Shown: positions 24,655-33,230 of the stretch, in pieces | Layout of the letters: every line of letters begins with the position of its first letter | Position numbering within the stretch: the stretch's first letter is position 1 | DNA from: Treponema sp. | Lineage (GTDB): Bacteria > Spirochaetota > Spirochaetia > Treponematales > Treponemataceae | Direction of reading: 5' to 3' | Length of the DNA stretch: 64,000 nucleotides | Assembly (NCBI GenBank): GCA_017940005.1 | Contig: JAGAZO010000008.1 | Coordinates: forward strand, 124,001 to 188,000 | Notes under the pieces: generated by a model | Database searches by the model: none | What the model saw: the letters and a program-made list of their open reading frames with translations, nothing else | Told to the model about the DNA's origin: nothing | Made by a program: the position numbers and the translations under genes

Positions 24655-24702
24655 CTATCCTCCTTTGTGTCTGAAAACACGAATACATGTAACGTAGAGT
24701 AT

Positions 24703-24732
24703 ATTATATACTAAATACTGCAAAAATGTCTA
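24703..24732 (-). promoter_or_regulatory. infC operon promoter
   Basis: TAGACA (24727-24732), 18-bp spacer, TATAAT (24703-24708), leaving a leader of about 40 nt. Confidence 0.5.
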
Positions 24733-24762
24733 GTGACTGATTATTATAAATGCGTGCTTCTC

Positions 24763-24792
24763 TTGCCAAAAAAGCACGGTTAATGGTATTTT
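24763..24792 (+). promoter_or_regulatory. Promoter of the membrane protein gene at 24.8 kb
   Basis: TTGCCA (24763-24768), 18-bp spacer, TATTTT (24787-24792), six bases, ATG at 24799; no Shine-Dalgarno. Confidence 0.5.
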
Positions 24793-24798
24793 TACTGT

Positions 24799-25470
24799 AT
24801 GTATCTTTTTCTCATCATTTTTATGCCGTGCATTTTCGCATATTACTGTAGTAATTGTGATGACAAAGCGCTTATCCCTGTAGGCGCTGTCGGATTTCTT
24901 TCTTCTGCGCTGCTGTGTGCGCTGCGAGCTTTTTTTGCTTTTGCGTATCGCACTCCGCAAGCGGGATTTTTTTCAAATTACATATACTTTCTTTTTGCGT
25001 ATTCCTTGTTGCCGATTGCCGCTGTGTATGTTTTGTTTTTTTGCATTGTGAAAGATGATGTGCTTTTCCGCATAAGAGCATATTTTCCCTTGCTATGCGC
25101 TTTTTTTGCTGTGTATATTCCATATACAACGCTCATGGGGAATCGTGCGGTGTACTCAGGGTTTGAACTATTTTGCAAACCTGTACTGTATGCAGCAATG
25201 ATTGTCGCTTCTGCACTATGCGTGCGCTATGCATATCACGCGTATATTAGGCAAGCACAGTCCCGCGCGATTGCGTGGATAATACTGTTTATCGTTGTGT
25301 TGTTTGTTCCTGCCGTTATTGAGACGCTGTGGTTTGTCGGATTTTCGATTGCATTGTGGTTGCCATTATGCGCGGTGTATATCTGCATGTCAGTATGTGC
25401 ATTTTTTAATGCGCGCACTGATTTGTTATTTGAAAAAAATCTGCTCGTTTTTCTTCCGCTCAAGCGATAA
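24799..25470 (+). CDS. Multi-spanning membrane protein of unknown function
   Basis: A 223-residue protein made almost wholly of hydrophobic segments; I count six to seven likely membrane helices (for example YIYFLFAYSLLPIAAVYVLF and IAWIILFIVVLFVPAVIETL). Polar residues are few: a short CSNCDDK loop, a FRTP-like loop (FAYRTPQAGFF) and an Arg/Lys-rich end (LPLKR). No transporter or enzyme motif is visible. The ATG is placed for a leaderless mRNA. It converges on fba across a hairpin. I do not recognise the family. Confidence 0.6.
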   Translation: MYLFLIIFMPCIFAYYCSNCDDKALIPVGAVGFLSSALLCALRAFFAFAYRTPQAGFFSNYIYFLFAYSLLPIAAVYVLFFCIVKDDVLFRIRAYFPLLCAFFAVYIPYTTLMGNRAVYSGFELFCKPVLYAAMIVASALCVRYAYHAYIRQAQSRAIAWIILFIVVLFVPAVIETLWFVGFSIALWLPLCAVYICMSVCAFFNARTDLLFEKNLLVFLPLKR

Positions 25471-25474
25471 CACA

Positions 25475-25500
25475 ACAAGCGAAGCGTGAACTTCGCTTGT
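25475..25500. terminator. Hairpin between convergent genes
   Basis: ACAAGCGAAG (25475-25484) and CTTCGCTTGT (25491-25500) form a perfect 10-bp stem with a 6-nt loop just after the membrane protein stop. No U-tract follows on either strand. Confidence 0.5.
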
Positions 25501-25543
25501 CATATAGCGTGAGTAAAAGCAGTACGTAAAAATGCGCTGTGTG

Positions 25544-26575
25544 TTATTTTGCGTTCTTGATTGCCGCAAGCGCTTCAAGCGCGTGTCCTGCTGAACCGAG
25601 CACATTTTTATTTTTGTGCATGTACATGGCTTTAAGCTCATCGCGCGCAGGCGCAAGATATTCGCGTGGATCAAAAACTTCTGGCTTTTCTGCAAGTACG
25701 CGACGGATTGCAGCGGTCATTGCAAGACGACCGTCTGAATCTATGTTGATTTTGCATACTGCCAGTTGTGCTGCTTTGCGAAGCTGCTCTTCTGGAATGC
25801 CTACAGAATCAGGAATCTTGCCGCCATACTTTTCAATTTCTTTTACATACTGCACCGGCACAGATGAAGAGCCGTGAAGCACAATCGGGAAACCGGGCAG
25901 TTTTTTCTCAATTTCTTCGAGTACATCAAATGCAAGCGGTGGTGGAATGAGCACACCGTCTGGAGTGCGTGTGCACTGTTCAGGAGTGAATTTACATCGC
26001 CCGTGACTTGTTCCGATAGAAATTGCAAGCGAGTCTACACCTGTCTTTGAAACGAAGTCCTGCACTTCTTCAGGTTTTGTGTAGTGGCTTTCTTCTGCGC
26101 TTACATCATCTTCAACTCCTGCCAACACGCCGAGCTCACCCTCTACAGTAACATAGTCTTTTTGCGCGTGTGCAAAGTCGCATACTTGCTTTGTGAGCTT
26201 GACGTTCTCGTCGTAAGGAAGCGCAGAGCCGTCTATCATGACGGAAGAAAAACCGCTTTCAATACAGTCTTTTGCAACTTCAAACGACGGACCGTGGTCA
26301 AGGTGCAACACGATTGGAATATCGCAGCCGAGTTCATGTGCGTAATCAACAGCACCTGCAGCCATGTGGCGTAAAATGTTTTTGTTTGCATATGCGCGTG
26401 CGCCTTTTGAAACTTGCAGGATAACAGGCGACTGCGTTTCAACACACGCCTGGATGATTGCTTGCATTTGCTCCATGTTGTTGAAGTTGTATGCAGGAAG
26501 CGCGTAGTGACCTGCCATAGCCTGCTCGAAAAGCACCTTTGTGTTTACAAGTCCGAGTTCTTTATAACTGTGCAT
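25544..26575 (-). CDS. fba: Class II fructose-1,6-bisphosphate aldolase
   Basis: Zinc-dependent glycolytic aldolase of 343 residues. Zinc and catalytic segments are visible: PIVLHLDHGPSFE, MIDGSALPYDENV, TVEGELGVLAG, GTSHGRCKFTP and VLHGSSSVP. The start at 26575 (MHSYKELGLV) follows GAGG by six bases; four further codons upstream are in frame but poorly placed. Glycolysis is the main energy source in many treponemes. The promoter is separate and no neighbour appears cotranscribed. Confidence 0.96.
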   Translation of the reverse strand: MHSYKELGLVNTKVLFEQAMAGHYALPAYNFNNMEQMQAIIQACVETQSPVILQVSKGARAYANKNILRHMAAGAVDYAHELGCDIPIVLHLDHGPSFEVAKDCIESGFSSVMIDGSALPYDENVKLTKQVCDFAHAQKDYVTVEGELGVLAGVEDDVSAEESHYTKPEEVQDFVSKTGVDSLAISIGTSHGRCKFTPEQCTRTPDGVLIPPPLAFDVLEEIEKKLPGFPIVLHGSSSVPVQYVKEIEKYGGKIPDSVGIPEEQLRKAAQLAVCKINIDSDGRLAMTAAIRRVLAEKPEVFDPREYLAPARDELKAMYMHKNKNVLGSAGHALEALAAIKNAK

Positions 26576-26613
26576 ATAGTACCTCATGATATGGGAAATA
26601 TTGTAATGCTTTT

Positions 26614-26642
26614 AGTGTAGCCCATTTTGCCGCTGCTGGCAA
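26614..26642 (-). promoter_or_regulatory. fba promoter
   Basis: TTGCCA (26637-26642), 17-bp spacer, TACACT (26614-26619), leader of about 30 nt. Confidence 0.55.
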
Positions 26643-26774
26643 GTAGTCGTGTGCCATAGCAACATAAATCACTGATGTAGCAAGACAAAGTTGTCATTGA
26701 AATGCGTTCTATCGAAAATGTGTTGCTGCCATTTTGATTTCTGCACAAAAATGCGCAAGCGATTGGAGTGGCGC

Positions 26775-26876
26775 CCGCCTGCATTGTTCGCCGTCTACCT
26801 GATGTTCGTTGGTAGACGGGGGCGGACAGTGCAGGCGGAGCGTCCGCGGGGCGTTCCCAAAAGGCTGCCCCGCGGA
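26775..26876. repeat. Cluster of perfect GC-rich hairpins in the fba-flgN gap
   Basis: The 600-bp gap has no credible gene. It holds CCGCCTGCA (26775-26783) pairing with TGCAGGCGG (26830-26838), enclosing CCGTCTACC (26791-26799) with GGTAGACGG (26811-26819), then TCCGCGGGGC (26843-26852) with GCCCCGCGGA (26867-26876). Smaller palindromes follow to about 27.1 kb. The nested design suggests a mobile palindromic repeat or a structured RNA. Confidence 0.65.
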
Positions 26877-27133
26877 TGGAGGCGAAAGCCGTAACCACGC
26901 AAAGCGCGGTGACATGAGCGGAGCGAATGGCATGCGCCCGAATCAACAACCTCGCCGCAAGCGACGAGGTATGTTGTTCTCTAAAGGTGTCGCAGTCGGA
27001 TTTAATACCCTTTTTACGACGCAAGCGTCGGGGTATACGCCAGTCGCGTAAGCGACGAGTTAAATAATTTCCTTACAGTTCGTATCACGAAGTGATACAT
27101 TAAACCCTCCGCACGAATAAAAATAAAAAATCC

Positions 27134-27161
27134 TAAACATGCGATTTTTTTGCTCCGATAA
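27134..27161 (+). promoter_or_regulatory. Candidate sigma-28 promoter of the flgN-flgK-flgL-fliW-csrA operon
   Basis: TAAA (27134-27137), 16 bp, TCCGATAA (27154-27161), close to the flagellar consensus TAAA-N15-GCCGATAA, 21 bp upstream of flgN. Confidence 0.55.
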
Positions 27162-27182
27162 TCAACATGAGGCAGACTAGCT

Positions 27183-27617
27183 ATGGCAGAAATCACTGAG
27201 ATGGAAAAAGTGCTTTTGCGTGAAAACGAGATTCTCGACAACGTGCTCGCCGAGCAGAAAAAACTGCGCGAAGCGGTGCAGAGTAAGACGTGGGACAATC
27301 TCATGGACACGATTGCGGCAATCAATATGCTCACTGAAAGTTTTGAAAAGGCGGAAGCCGAACGCGCAGTACTCGAAGCGCAGCAGACAGCGGACATGAA
27401 GAAAAGAACGCTTCCTATTCTTTCTGAAGTGCGCGGCAAACTTGTGAAATCGAAGACTGAAAACAAAACGCTCGGAAGCTATATTTCGATTATGCGCGAG
27501 TTTATTCAAGGCGTGATTGACAAAGCGCTTCCGCAGAGCCGCAGCACAGTGTACTCGCGGAACGGAAGCATCGTTCATGCAAAGCCGAACAGCGTTGTGG
27601 TAAACACGCTGTCATAG
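27183..27617 (+). CDS. flgN: FlgN-like flagellar export chaperone
   Basis: A 144-residue helical protein immediately upstream of flgK. Long amphipathic helices (LLRENEILDNVLAEQKKLRE and the following) and an acidic N-terminal half fit FlgN, which escorts the hook-associated proteins FlgK and FlgL to the export gate. The C-terminal tail (VYSRNGSIVHAKPNSVVV) is extended. GAGG lies ten bases before the ATG, and flgK starts 14 bp after the stop. The call rests on length, helix pattern and position. Confidence 0.75.
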   Translation: MAEITEMEKVLLRENEILDNVLAEQKKLREAVQSKTWDNLMDTIAAINMLTESFEKAEAERAVLEAQQTADMKKRTLPILSEVRGKLVKSKTENKTLGSYISIMREFIQGVIDKALPQSRSTVYSRNGSIVHAKPNSVVVNTLS

Positions 27618-27631
27618 CAAAGAGGTTGTAT

Positions 27632-29506
27632 ATGGGTTCGACATTTTCAGGAATTGAATTAGGAAAGCGCAGTATCATGGCGCACACGCAGGCGATTACG
27701 ACTGCCGGTCACAATATCTCTAACGCAAATACGGAAGGCTACTCGCGCCAGCGCGTCGAGTTTAAAGAATTTGACCCGCTGTATTTGCCTGAGCTTGAGC
27801 GTCCTGAAGAGCCTGGCATGATAGGGCAGGGCGTCATGTCGTTCAGCATACGGCGCGTGCGCGATGAGCTGCTCGACTTGCGCATTGTGGAGCAGGCGAA
27901 TCAAGAAGCGTATTGGGACACGAGAAGCAGATACTATACGATGCTTGAACAGATTTACAACGAGCCTGACGAAGTTTCTATTCGTAGTAATATGGATAAG
28001 TTTTGGGAGGCGTGGCAGGAGCTGTCAATTCATCCTGAAAATGTTGCGGCTCGTCAGGCGATTGTGACGCGCGGCATTTCGCTCACCGACACTATCAACC
28101 AGCGTTACGAGAGCTTGCAGGGCGTGAATACGCTCATAAACGGCGACATCGATGCGACAGTGCAGCAGATTAATAATTATGCTGTGCAGATTGCCGCGCT
28201 CAACGGAGAGATTGTGCGCTCGCGCGGCATGGGCGACAACCCGAACGATTTGCTCGACCAGCGGGACAACCTCGTAGACAAGCTTTCGCAGCTCGTAAAC
28301 ATCACGACGAGCAATCGCGACATAGATGAGTTCATGGTGCATGTTGACGGGCGCGTGCTTGTGCAGGGGAGCATTTCGCGCGGCTTTGACTTGCGCACAG
28401 TAATCGACAACAATGGAAATCCGCAGCTCATCTGGGGTGACACGGGAAATGACGCGTACATCTGGGGCGGCAAGCTCGGTGCGCTCATAGAGTTGCGCGA
28501 TGTCGATATACGCAGCGAGATGCAGACGCTCAACACGATGACGATGAACTTTTCCGACTTGGTGAACGATGTGCACAGAAATGCGATGGGCATGAACAGG
28601 ACGACGGGGCTTGATTTTTTTACGTCGCATCCATTTGTCGAAAATGTGAACGGCAACTATGACTGGGATGCGGACGGCGTTATGGACCGCTCGTATGTGT
28701 TTCGCTTTACTGGAACGAACGCGCTCAACGGCCAGGAGCAGATAGGCTTGCAGGGAACAATGACGTTTTCCGCGCCTACAGGAACAGTTGAAGTTGCGTA
28801 CTATCCCACAGACACTGTTGCGACAGTCATAGACAGGATAAACGACTCAAATGGCGAAGTGAAAGCGTATCTTGACAGAAACAGCAATTTGGTGCTCAAG
28901 GCGACGACTGCCGCTGCAATGGCAAATCCCGATTTTGTCATCCGCCACGTTGAAGACAGCGGCATGTTCCTTACCGGATACGCAGGCATGCTGCGCGGGA
29001 GCGGAGCAGCAGGCGCGTACGACTACTTGCAGGCGGACGCAGTAAATCAGTTGGCTGACGGCGCGCAGTTTGCCGTAACGCCGCAGGTAAATCCGTCTGC
29101 GTATATCGCGGTAAATCCTGCGCTTCGCTCAGATGTGCTCAATGTTGCAGCAGGTTTTGCAGATGCAGCGGGCGGCATAGCTTCAGGCGACGGGCGCGCC
29201 GCCATAGAAATTGCTGCGATACGCAACACGCGCGTTATGATAGGACACGAGCGCACATTCGATGATTTTTTTGCAGACAGCGTGACGAACGTCGGACTCA
29301 AAGGCGAGCAGGCGGCTACGCAGACGCTCAATCAAAATAAAATCATGAAAGATTTGCGCGACTTGCGCGAGTCAATCAGCGGCGTAAACATTGACGAAGA
29401 GCTTGCCGACATCATCAAATTCCAGCACGGCTACAATGCGGCAGCGTCGTTCATAAGCACGTGGGACCAGCTCATAGAGACAATCATCAACAGGATTAGA
29501 GCGTAA
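27632..29506 (+). CDS. flgK: Flagellar hook-associated protein 1
   Basis: First junction protein between hook and filament, exported to the periplasmic flagellum; 624 residues. The rod/hook N-terminus is SGIELGKRSIMAHTQAITTA followed by GHNISNANTEGYSRQRV, and the C-terminal helix contains GVNIDEELADIIKFQHGYN near the end, both classical FlgK. The central 300 residues are variable. I start it at 27632 (MGSTFSGIEL) because GAGG lies six bases upstream; the in-frame TTG at 27626 is less likely. Confidence 0.96.
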   Translation: MGSTFSGIELGKRSIMAHTQAITTAGHNISNANTEGYSRQRVEFKEFDPLYLPELERPEEPGMIGQGVMSFSIRRVRDELLDLRIVEQANQEAYWDTRSRYYTMLEQIYNEPDEVSIRSNMDKFWEAWQELSIHPENVAARQAIVTRGISLTDTINQRYESLQGVNTLINGDIDATVQQINNYAVQIAALNGEIVRSRGMGDNPNDLLDQRDNLVDKLSQLVNITTSNRDIDEFMVHVDGRVLVQGSISRGFDLRTVIDNNGNPQLIWGDTGNDAYIWGGKLGALIELRDVDIRSEMQTLNTMTMNFSDLVNDVHRNAMGMNRTTGLDFFTSHPFVENVNGNYDWDADGVMDRSYVFRFTGTNALNGQEQIGLQGTMTFSAPTGTVEVAYYPTDTVATVIDRINDSNGEVKAYLDRNSNLVLKATTAAAMANPDFVIRHVEDSGMFLTGYAGMLRGSGAAGAYDYLQADAVNQLADGAQFAVTPQVNPSAYIAVNPALRSDVLNVAAGFADAAGGIASGDGRAAIEIAAIRNTRVMIGHERTFDDFFADSVTNVGLKGEQAATQTLNQNKIMKDLRDLRESISGVNIDEELADIIKFQHGYNAAASFISTWDQLIETIINRIRA

Positions 29507-29605
29507 GGAAAATGAATGCAAAAGATGATTGCAAACAGTGCAAAGTGAGCGTGATTTTATCATGCGTGGTTTTGCCATGCGTGCAATCATATTCTGGAGG
29601 AAATT

Positions 29606-30850
29606 ATGCGTAGGGTGAGTTCACAACTTAACAACATGGATGTGCAGGCAAATCTGCGGCTGCAGGAATCGCGCCTCAACAAAATAAACAATCAACTGGG
29701 AAGCCAGCGGCGCATTCAAGAGCTGCGCGACGACCCGATTGCAGCAGGCCATCTTGTGCGCTATCAGTCGTATCTTTCGCGCGTGGAAAATTTTGAAAAG
29801 AACGCGCAGACGCTTTCAGATTTGTTCGTGCAGCGCGAAGGCTACATGACAAACTCGCTCGAAGTGCTGCATCGCGTGCGCGAGCTTGCGGTGACTGGCG
29901 CAAACGGCATTTACACGCAAGACGACATGCGCAACATGGCGACAGAAGTTGACGAGCTTTTGAAAGAGCTTGTGCAAAATGCAAACGCAATCGGCGAAGA
30001 CGGCAACTCGCTTTTTGCAGGCACGCAGACAAAAGTGAAAGCGTTTGATGTGGAGCTTGGCAATGTGGCAGGAAGCGGCGTGCCGCTCATTGAAAGCGTG
30101 CGCTATAACGGCAACATAGACGAAACGCAAGTTGAAATAGACGAGAACAAATATCTTACGACAGACAATTCGGGCGTGCGCACGTTCTGGGCTGAACAGC
30201 AGCAGATTTTCGGCGGACGCGATGCGACACAGTGGCAGGCGAGCGCAGATGGAATTATTAAAGTTGACGGAAAAGAGATTCGCGTGAACGCAGGCGACAA
30301 CGTGTATTCGCTTGTTGCAAAAATTAACAACAGCGAGGCGGCAGTCAAAGCAACGATAGACCCAGTGACGAGCGCGCTCAACCTTGCATCAACTGACGCG
30401 CGCCAGATTTGGCTTGAGGACGTAGAAGGAGCCTCGCTCAATGAGCTTGGCATTATCAAAGATGCAAGCCAGCGTCCGCCGTATAATCTCGGAGATGGCG
30501 TGCGCGTTTCAGGCGGCTCCATGTTCGATACAGTGATTGCGCTGCGCGACGCGCTTTTATCGGGCGACCACGAATCAATCGGCGGAAGAGTGCTCGGTGC
30601 AATCGACGAGGGTATTGGCAATTTGACAACGCGCATTGCAAAGTCAGGCTCTGAGTACGAGCGCGCCGAGCTCAATATAAAGCGCAACTCAAACACTGCG
30701 CTCAACGTGACAGGGCACATCTCCCACGAAGGCGACTTGGATTTTACAAAAGCTGCAACAGACATGAAGATGATGGACTATACGCATCAAGCGACGTTGA
30801 GCACTGCCGCCCGTCTGTATTCGAGCACGCTTCTTGATTACTTGCGCTAG
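29606..30850 (+). CDS. flgL: Flagellar hook-associated protein 3
   Basis: Second hook-filament junction protein, 414 residues. N-terminal flagellin-like helix MRRVSSQLNNMDVQANLRLQ, the RIQELRDDPIAAGHLVRYQ segment and VRELAVTGANGIYTQDD; C-terminal helix ATDMKMMDYTHQATLSTAAR. GGAGG precedes the ATG by five bases. It follows flgK after 99 bp, and fliW begins 19 bp after its stop. Confidence 0.96.
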   Translation: MRRVSSQLNNMDVQANLRLQESRLNKINNQLGSQRRIQELRDDPIAAGHLVRYQSYLSRVENFEKNAQTLSDLFVQREGYMTNSLEVLHRVRELAVTGANGIYTQDDMRNMATEVDELLKELVQNANAIGEDGNSLFAGTQTKVKAFDVELGNVAGSGVPLIESVRYNGNIDETQVEIDENKYLTTDNSGVRTFWAEQQQIFGGRDATQWQASADGIIKVDGKEIRVNAGDNVYSLVAKINNSEAAVKATIDPVTSALNLASTDARQIWLEDVEGASLNELGIIKDASQRPPYNLGDGVRVSGGSMFDTVIALRDALLSGDHESIGGRVLGAIDEGIGNLTTRIAKSGSEYERAELNIKRNSNTALNVTGHISHEGDLDFTKAATDMKMMDYTHQATLSTAARLYSSTLLDYLR

Positions 30851-30869
30851 CAGCAGAGGTATCGACGAT

Positions 30870-31316
30870 ATGGAAGTGAATACAAAAACAATGGGCGTAA
30901 AAAGCGTTGACAAAAATCATCTCTTGACAATTCCCGAAGGACTGTTCGGCTTTGAAGACTTCAAAAATTACGCGCTCATCGAATCTGAATATGCGCCGTT
31001 CATCTGGCTGCAGTCGCTCGACGATGCAACGCTTGCGTTTTTATTAATCGACCCATTTACGATTTGCCACAACTATGAGGCAGATATAGACGACGAAAGT
31101 TTGCAAAAAATCAGCGTGCAATCTCCCGAAGATGTCATCGTCATGGCTGTCGTCACCGTTCCTGGTTCAGGCCTTCCGATTACTGCGAACTTGCAGGGAC
31201 CGCTCGTGATTAACAAAAAGAACAACACATGCGCGCAAGTGATTTTAAACGACAGCCGCTGGACGACAAAGTACAATATCGCTGACGCGTTCAGCAAAAC
31301 GCGGGAGGAAAAATAG
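30870..31316 (+). CDS. fliW: Flagellar assembly factor FliW
   Basis: A 148-residue beta-barrel protein that binds flagellin and, when flagellin is exported, binds CsrA and stops CsrA from repressing flagellin mRNA. The family pattern LTIPEGLFGFEDFKNYALIE is at residues 19-38 and NLQGPLVINKKN near 115. I start at 30870 (MEVNTKTMG); a longer frame overlaps flgL. The stop TAG is followed directly by the csrA ATG, so the partners are made together. Confidence 0.95.
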   Translation: MEVNTKTMGVKSVDKNHLLTIPEGLFGFEDFKNYALIESEYAPFIWLQSLDDATLAFLLIDPFTICHNYEADIDDESLQKISVQSPEDVIVMAVVTVPGSGLPITANLQGPLVINKKNNTCAQVILNDSRWTTKYNIADAFSKTREEK

Positions 31317-31541
31317 ATGCTTATTCTTTCCCGCAAAGTAGACGAGCAGATAAAAATCGGCGACAACATCACAATCACTATCATAGAAGTGCGCGGCGAG
31401 CAAGTGAAAATAGGCGTGGAAGCGCCCAAGAGCGTCAAAGTGTTCCGTGAAGAAGTGTTCAAGGCTATTCAAAAAGAAAACAAAGCTGCCGCCGTTACAG
31501 ATACTGGTGCGCTCGATTCAATATCAAAATTATTTTCTTAA
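31317..31541 (+). CDS. csrA: Carbon storage regulator CsrA
   Basis: A 74-residue RNA-binding protein that binds GGA motifs in hairpin loops and blocks ribosome access. [20 protein letters not shown] and [19 protein letters not shown] are textbook; Arg at position 44 in VFREEV is the RNA contact. The terminal 20 residues form the C-terminal extension that in Bacillus is the FliW contact. The ribosome site GGAGG lies in the end of fliW. Likely targets in this window are the flaB leaders. Confidence 0.97.
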   Translation: MLILSRKVDEQIKIGDNITITIIEVRGEQVKIGVEAPKSVKVFREEVFKAIQKENKAAAVTDTGALDSISKLFS

Positions 31542-31547
31542 TTTTTT

Positions 31548-31597
31548 CCGAAAAGAGCAACCTTTTCAAAAAGGTTTCCCTTTTCGGACTTTTTCTT
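31548..31597 (+). terminator. Terminator after csrA
   Basis: A two-tier hairpin: CCGAAAAG (31548-31555) with CTTTTCGG (31580-31587) enclosing AACCTTTT (31559-31566) with AAAAGGTT (31569-31576), followed by a T-rich tract. Confidence 0.75.
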
Positions 31598-31620
31598 TCC
31601 AAAACTATGCGCCGTCTTAT

Positions 31621-31684
31621 CGTTCCTTAAAACTGCACGAGCGAGCAAGTTTCAACTTGCGAGCGCGTGCAGTTGGTGCGCGTG
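31621..31684. repeat. 64-bp palindromic repeat, copy A
   Basis: Identical over 64 bp to 44991-45054. It contains a near-perfect 21-bp inverted repeat (AACTGCACG...CGTGCAGTT) around a 2-nt loop with three mismatches. It lies in the convergent csrA-tsaB gap. Confidence 0.9.
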
Positions 31685-31726
31685 AGCGCACACGTACATG
31701 AGCGAGTTTGCAATGCAAACTGCATG

Positions 31727-32605
31727 TTAAACTGCGCACGCTATTTCAGTGCGCAGTTTTTCTTCTGCCTCGCTTGCGCGCACGTATGCAGGTCCGTCGT
31801 AATCTGCAAGCGGGCTTTCATTTTGTGCAATGCGCTTTTCTGCAAGCGCAAAGAGCGCGTCTGTTGTTACGGCGGAAAAATCGAGCGGCGTAAAAACAAG
31901 CTGAGCGATTGCCGCTGTTTGCGCTTGCATGCTTTCGCGCAGTGCGTTCATGCGCTTTGCAAAAAGCGCGGCATCCGGCCCGCAGCACGCTATGTGGCGA
32001 ACAACAGGAGTGTAGCGCAAGGAACTTTCAAGAGCCGCGTTGCTTGCGCTTTGTACTTCGTCGTGTGTGCCGTGCAAGGAACTTTCAGAAGTCACTTCGC
32101 CTGCTGTTGCGGCAGCTGCCATGCGCTTGCCGTGCCGTGTGCTTTGCTGCACTGCAAGCGCATTTTCAAGGTTTGCAGCAACAGCTTCAACTGTGTAGTC
32201 GCCAGCTGTTACAATTTCTTCGCCGCGCTCAAAGCACGCGCAATAAAATTTATTTTTTTTTGCGTCAATTGCGCTTGCTACAGGAAACGGCAGCACACGG
32301 TACGGAAACGCATATGCTTCAAGCGTTGGAATTGCATAAAGCGGCACATTGTGTGCGTGAGAGATCGCTTTGAGCGCGGCGAACGCGAGGCGCAGCCCGG
32401 TGAACGAGCCTGGACCTTCGCACAGGGCAGCGTAGTCAAGCTCGCTTGGCAAAACGCCAGCCTTTTTCATAAGCTCGTCTATGGCGGGGAGAAGCGTTTC
32501 TGACTGCTTCATGCCTATGTCGTATACGGCAGAGATGACGGCGCTTTCATTTTTTACTGCGATGCAAAATCGCGTTGCCGCCGTGTCGAGTGCAAGTGCT
32601 TTCAT
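31727..32605 (-). CDS. tsaB: tRNA threonylcarbamoyladenosine biosynthesis protein TsaB
   Basis: An ASKHA-fold partner of TsaD needed for t6A37 of tRNAs reading ANN codons. 292 residues; MKALALDTAATRFCIAV is the first phosphate loop, and LCEGPGSFTGLRLAFAALKA is the TsaB signature. The start at 32605 has GAGG four bases upstream. TsaB is often 220-240 residues; the extra length is an Ala/Ser/Thr-rich insert near 155-195 containing two related segments (SESSLHGT and LESSLRYT), which look like a local duplication. A terminator hairpin abuts its ribosome site. Confidence 0.9.
   Translation of the reverse strand: MKALALDTAATRFCIAVKNESAVISAVYDIGMKQSETLLPAIDELMKKAGVLPSELDYAALCEGPGSFTGLRLAFAALKAISHAHNVPLYAIPTLEAYAFPYRVLPFPVASAIDAKKNKFYCACFERGEEIVTAGDYTVEAVAANLENALAVQQSTRHGKRMAAAATAGEVTSESSLHGTHDEVQSASNAALESSLRYTPVVRHIACCGPDAALFAKRMNALRESMQAQTAAIAQLVFTPLDFSAVTTDALFALAEKRIAQNESPLADYDGPAYVRASEAEEKLRTEIACAV
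31729..31759. terminator. Hairpin spanning the tsaB stop
   Basis: AAACTGCGCAC (31729-31739) and GTGCGCAGTTT (31749-31759) form an 11-bp stem with a T-run on the plus strand, so it may also act as a backup terminator for csrA. Confidence 0.55.
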
Positions 32606-32615
32606 ACAACCTCTT

Positions 32616-32658
32616 AAAAAAATCATGCAGGAAACGTCAGTTTCCGAATGATTTTTTT
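32616..32658. terminator. Bidirectional terminator between tsaE and tsaB
   Basis: Outer arms of AAAAAAATCAT and ATGATTTTTTT and a GGAAAC/GTTTCC inner stem with a 4-nt loop. On the minus strand the U-tract runs into AAGAGG, the tsaB ribosome site. Confidence 0.8.
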
Positions 32659-32741
32659 AGCGCATTCGCAATGCAATGAGAATGCGTCATGGATATGCGT
32701 GCTGCCTCGCATGTGCAATTTTGCCTGCGTATCGGCAACAG

Positions 32742-33230
32742 TCATTTTCGTTCATCAAGTGCGTTGGCAATGTGAGGGCATTCGCGTTCGTCAAGCGCGC
32801 CGTCTATCGCACCATGCTGCCAGTTTTCAATGGTGATAGTGCGCGTTTTGTCGTCATTTACGGCGATTGTCAGCTGTATTGCCGCATCGGGAAGCTCTTC
32901 CTGCACTTTTTCGCTCCATTCGATGATGCACACGCCGTCGCCATAGAGCATGTCGTCAGCGCCCAGATTGATAAAATCTTCTGCGCTGTCAAGACGATAT
33001 ACGTCAAAGTGGTAGAGCGGCATGTTCCCTTCGTATTCGCTTATAAGGCAAAATGTTGGACTCGTGATTTCTTCCTGTATGCCGAGCGCGTACGCAATCC
33101 CTTTTGTGATTGTCGTCTTGCCAGCTGCAAGTGTACCGTGCATGGCAATCACATCGCCTTTAGAAAGCAGCGCGCCGATTTTTTCTCCGAGCGCAATCGT
33201 TTCCTCTGCGCTTCTTGTGCAGAACGTCAT
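32742..33230 (-). CDS. tsaE: tRNA threonylcarbamoyladenosine biosynthesis ATPase TsaE
   Basis: A 162-residue P-loop ATPase that powers turnover of the TsaBD complex in t6A synthesis. The Walker A GTLAAGKTT is at residues 32-40, ITSPTFCLISEY is the conserved TsaE substrate loop, and IIEWSEKV carries the catalytic tryptophan/acid segment. The last 25 residues are an acidic extension. Start ATG overlaps the preceding gene's stop by one base. Upstream genes in the same direction reach back to the flagellin cluster. Confidence 0.93.
   Translation of the reverse strand: MTFCTRSAEETIALGEKIGALLSKGDVIAMHGTLAAGKTTITKGIAYALGIQEEITSPTFCLISEYEGNMPLYHFDVYRLDSAEDFINLGADDMLYGDGVCIIEWSEKVQEELPDAAIQLTIAVNDDKTRTITIENWQHGAIDGALDERECPHIANALDERK

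Noticed and set aside
26588-27182. Coding ORFs of 60-146 residues in the fba-flgN gap
   Set aside because: They run through GC-rich palindromes on both strands, lack ribosome sites and resemble no protein; the open frames come from base composition.
32000-32120. Insertion element inside tsaB
   Set aside because: The extra segment keeps the frame and shows only two short related strings; it looks like local duplication in a low-complexity insert.
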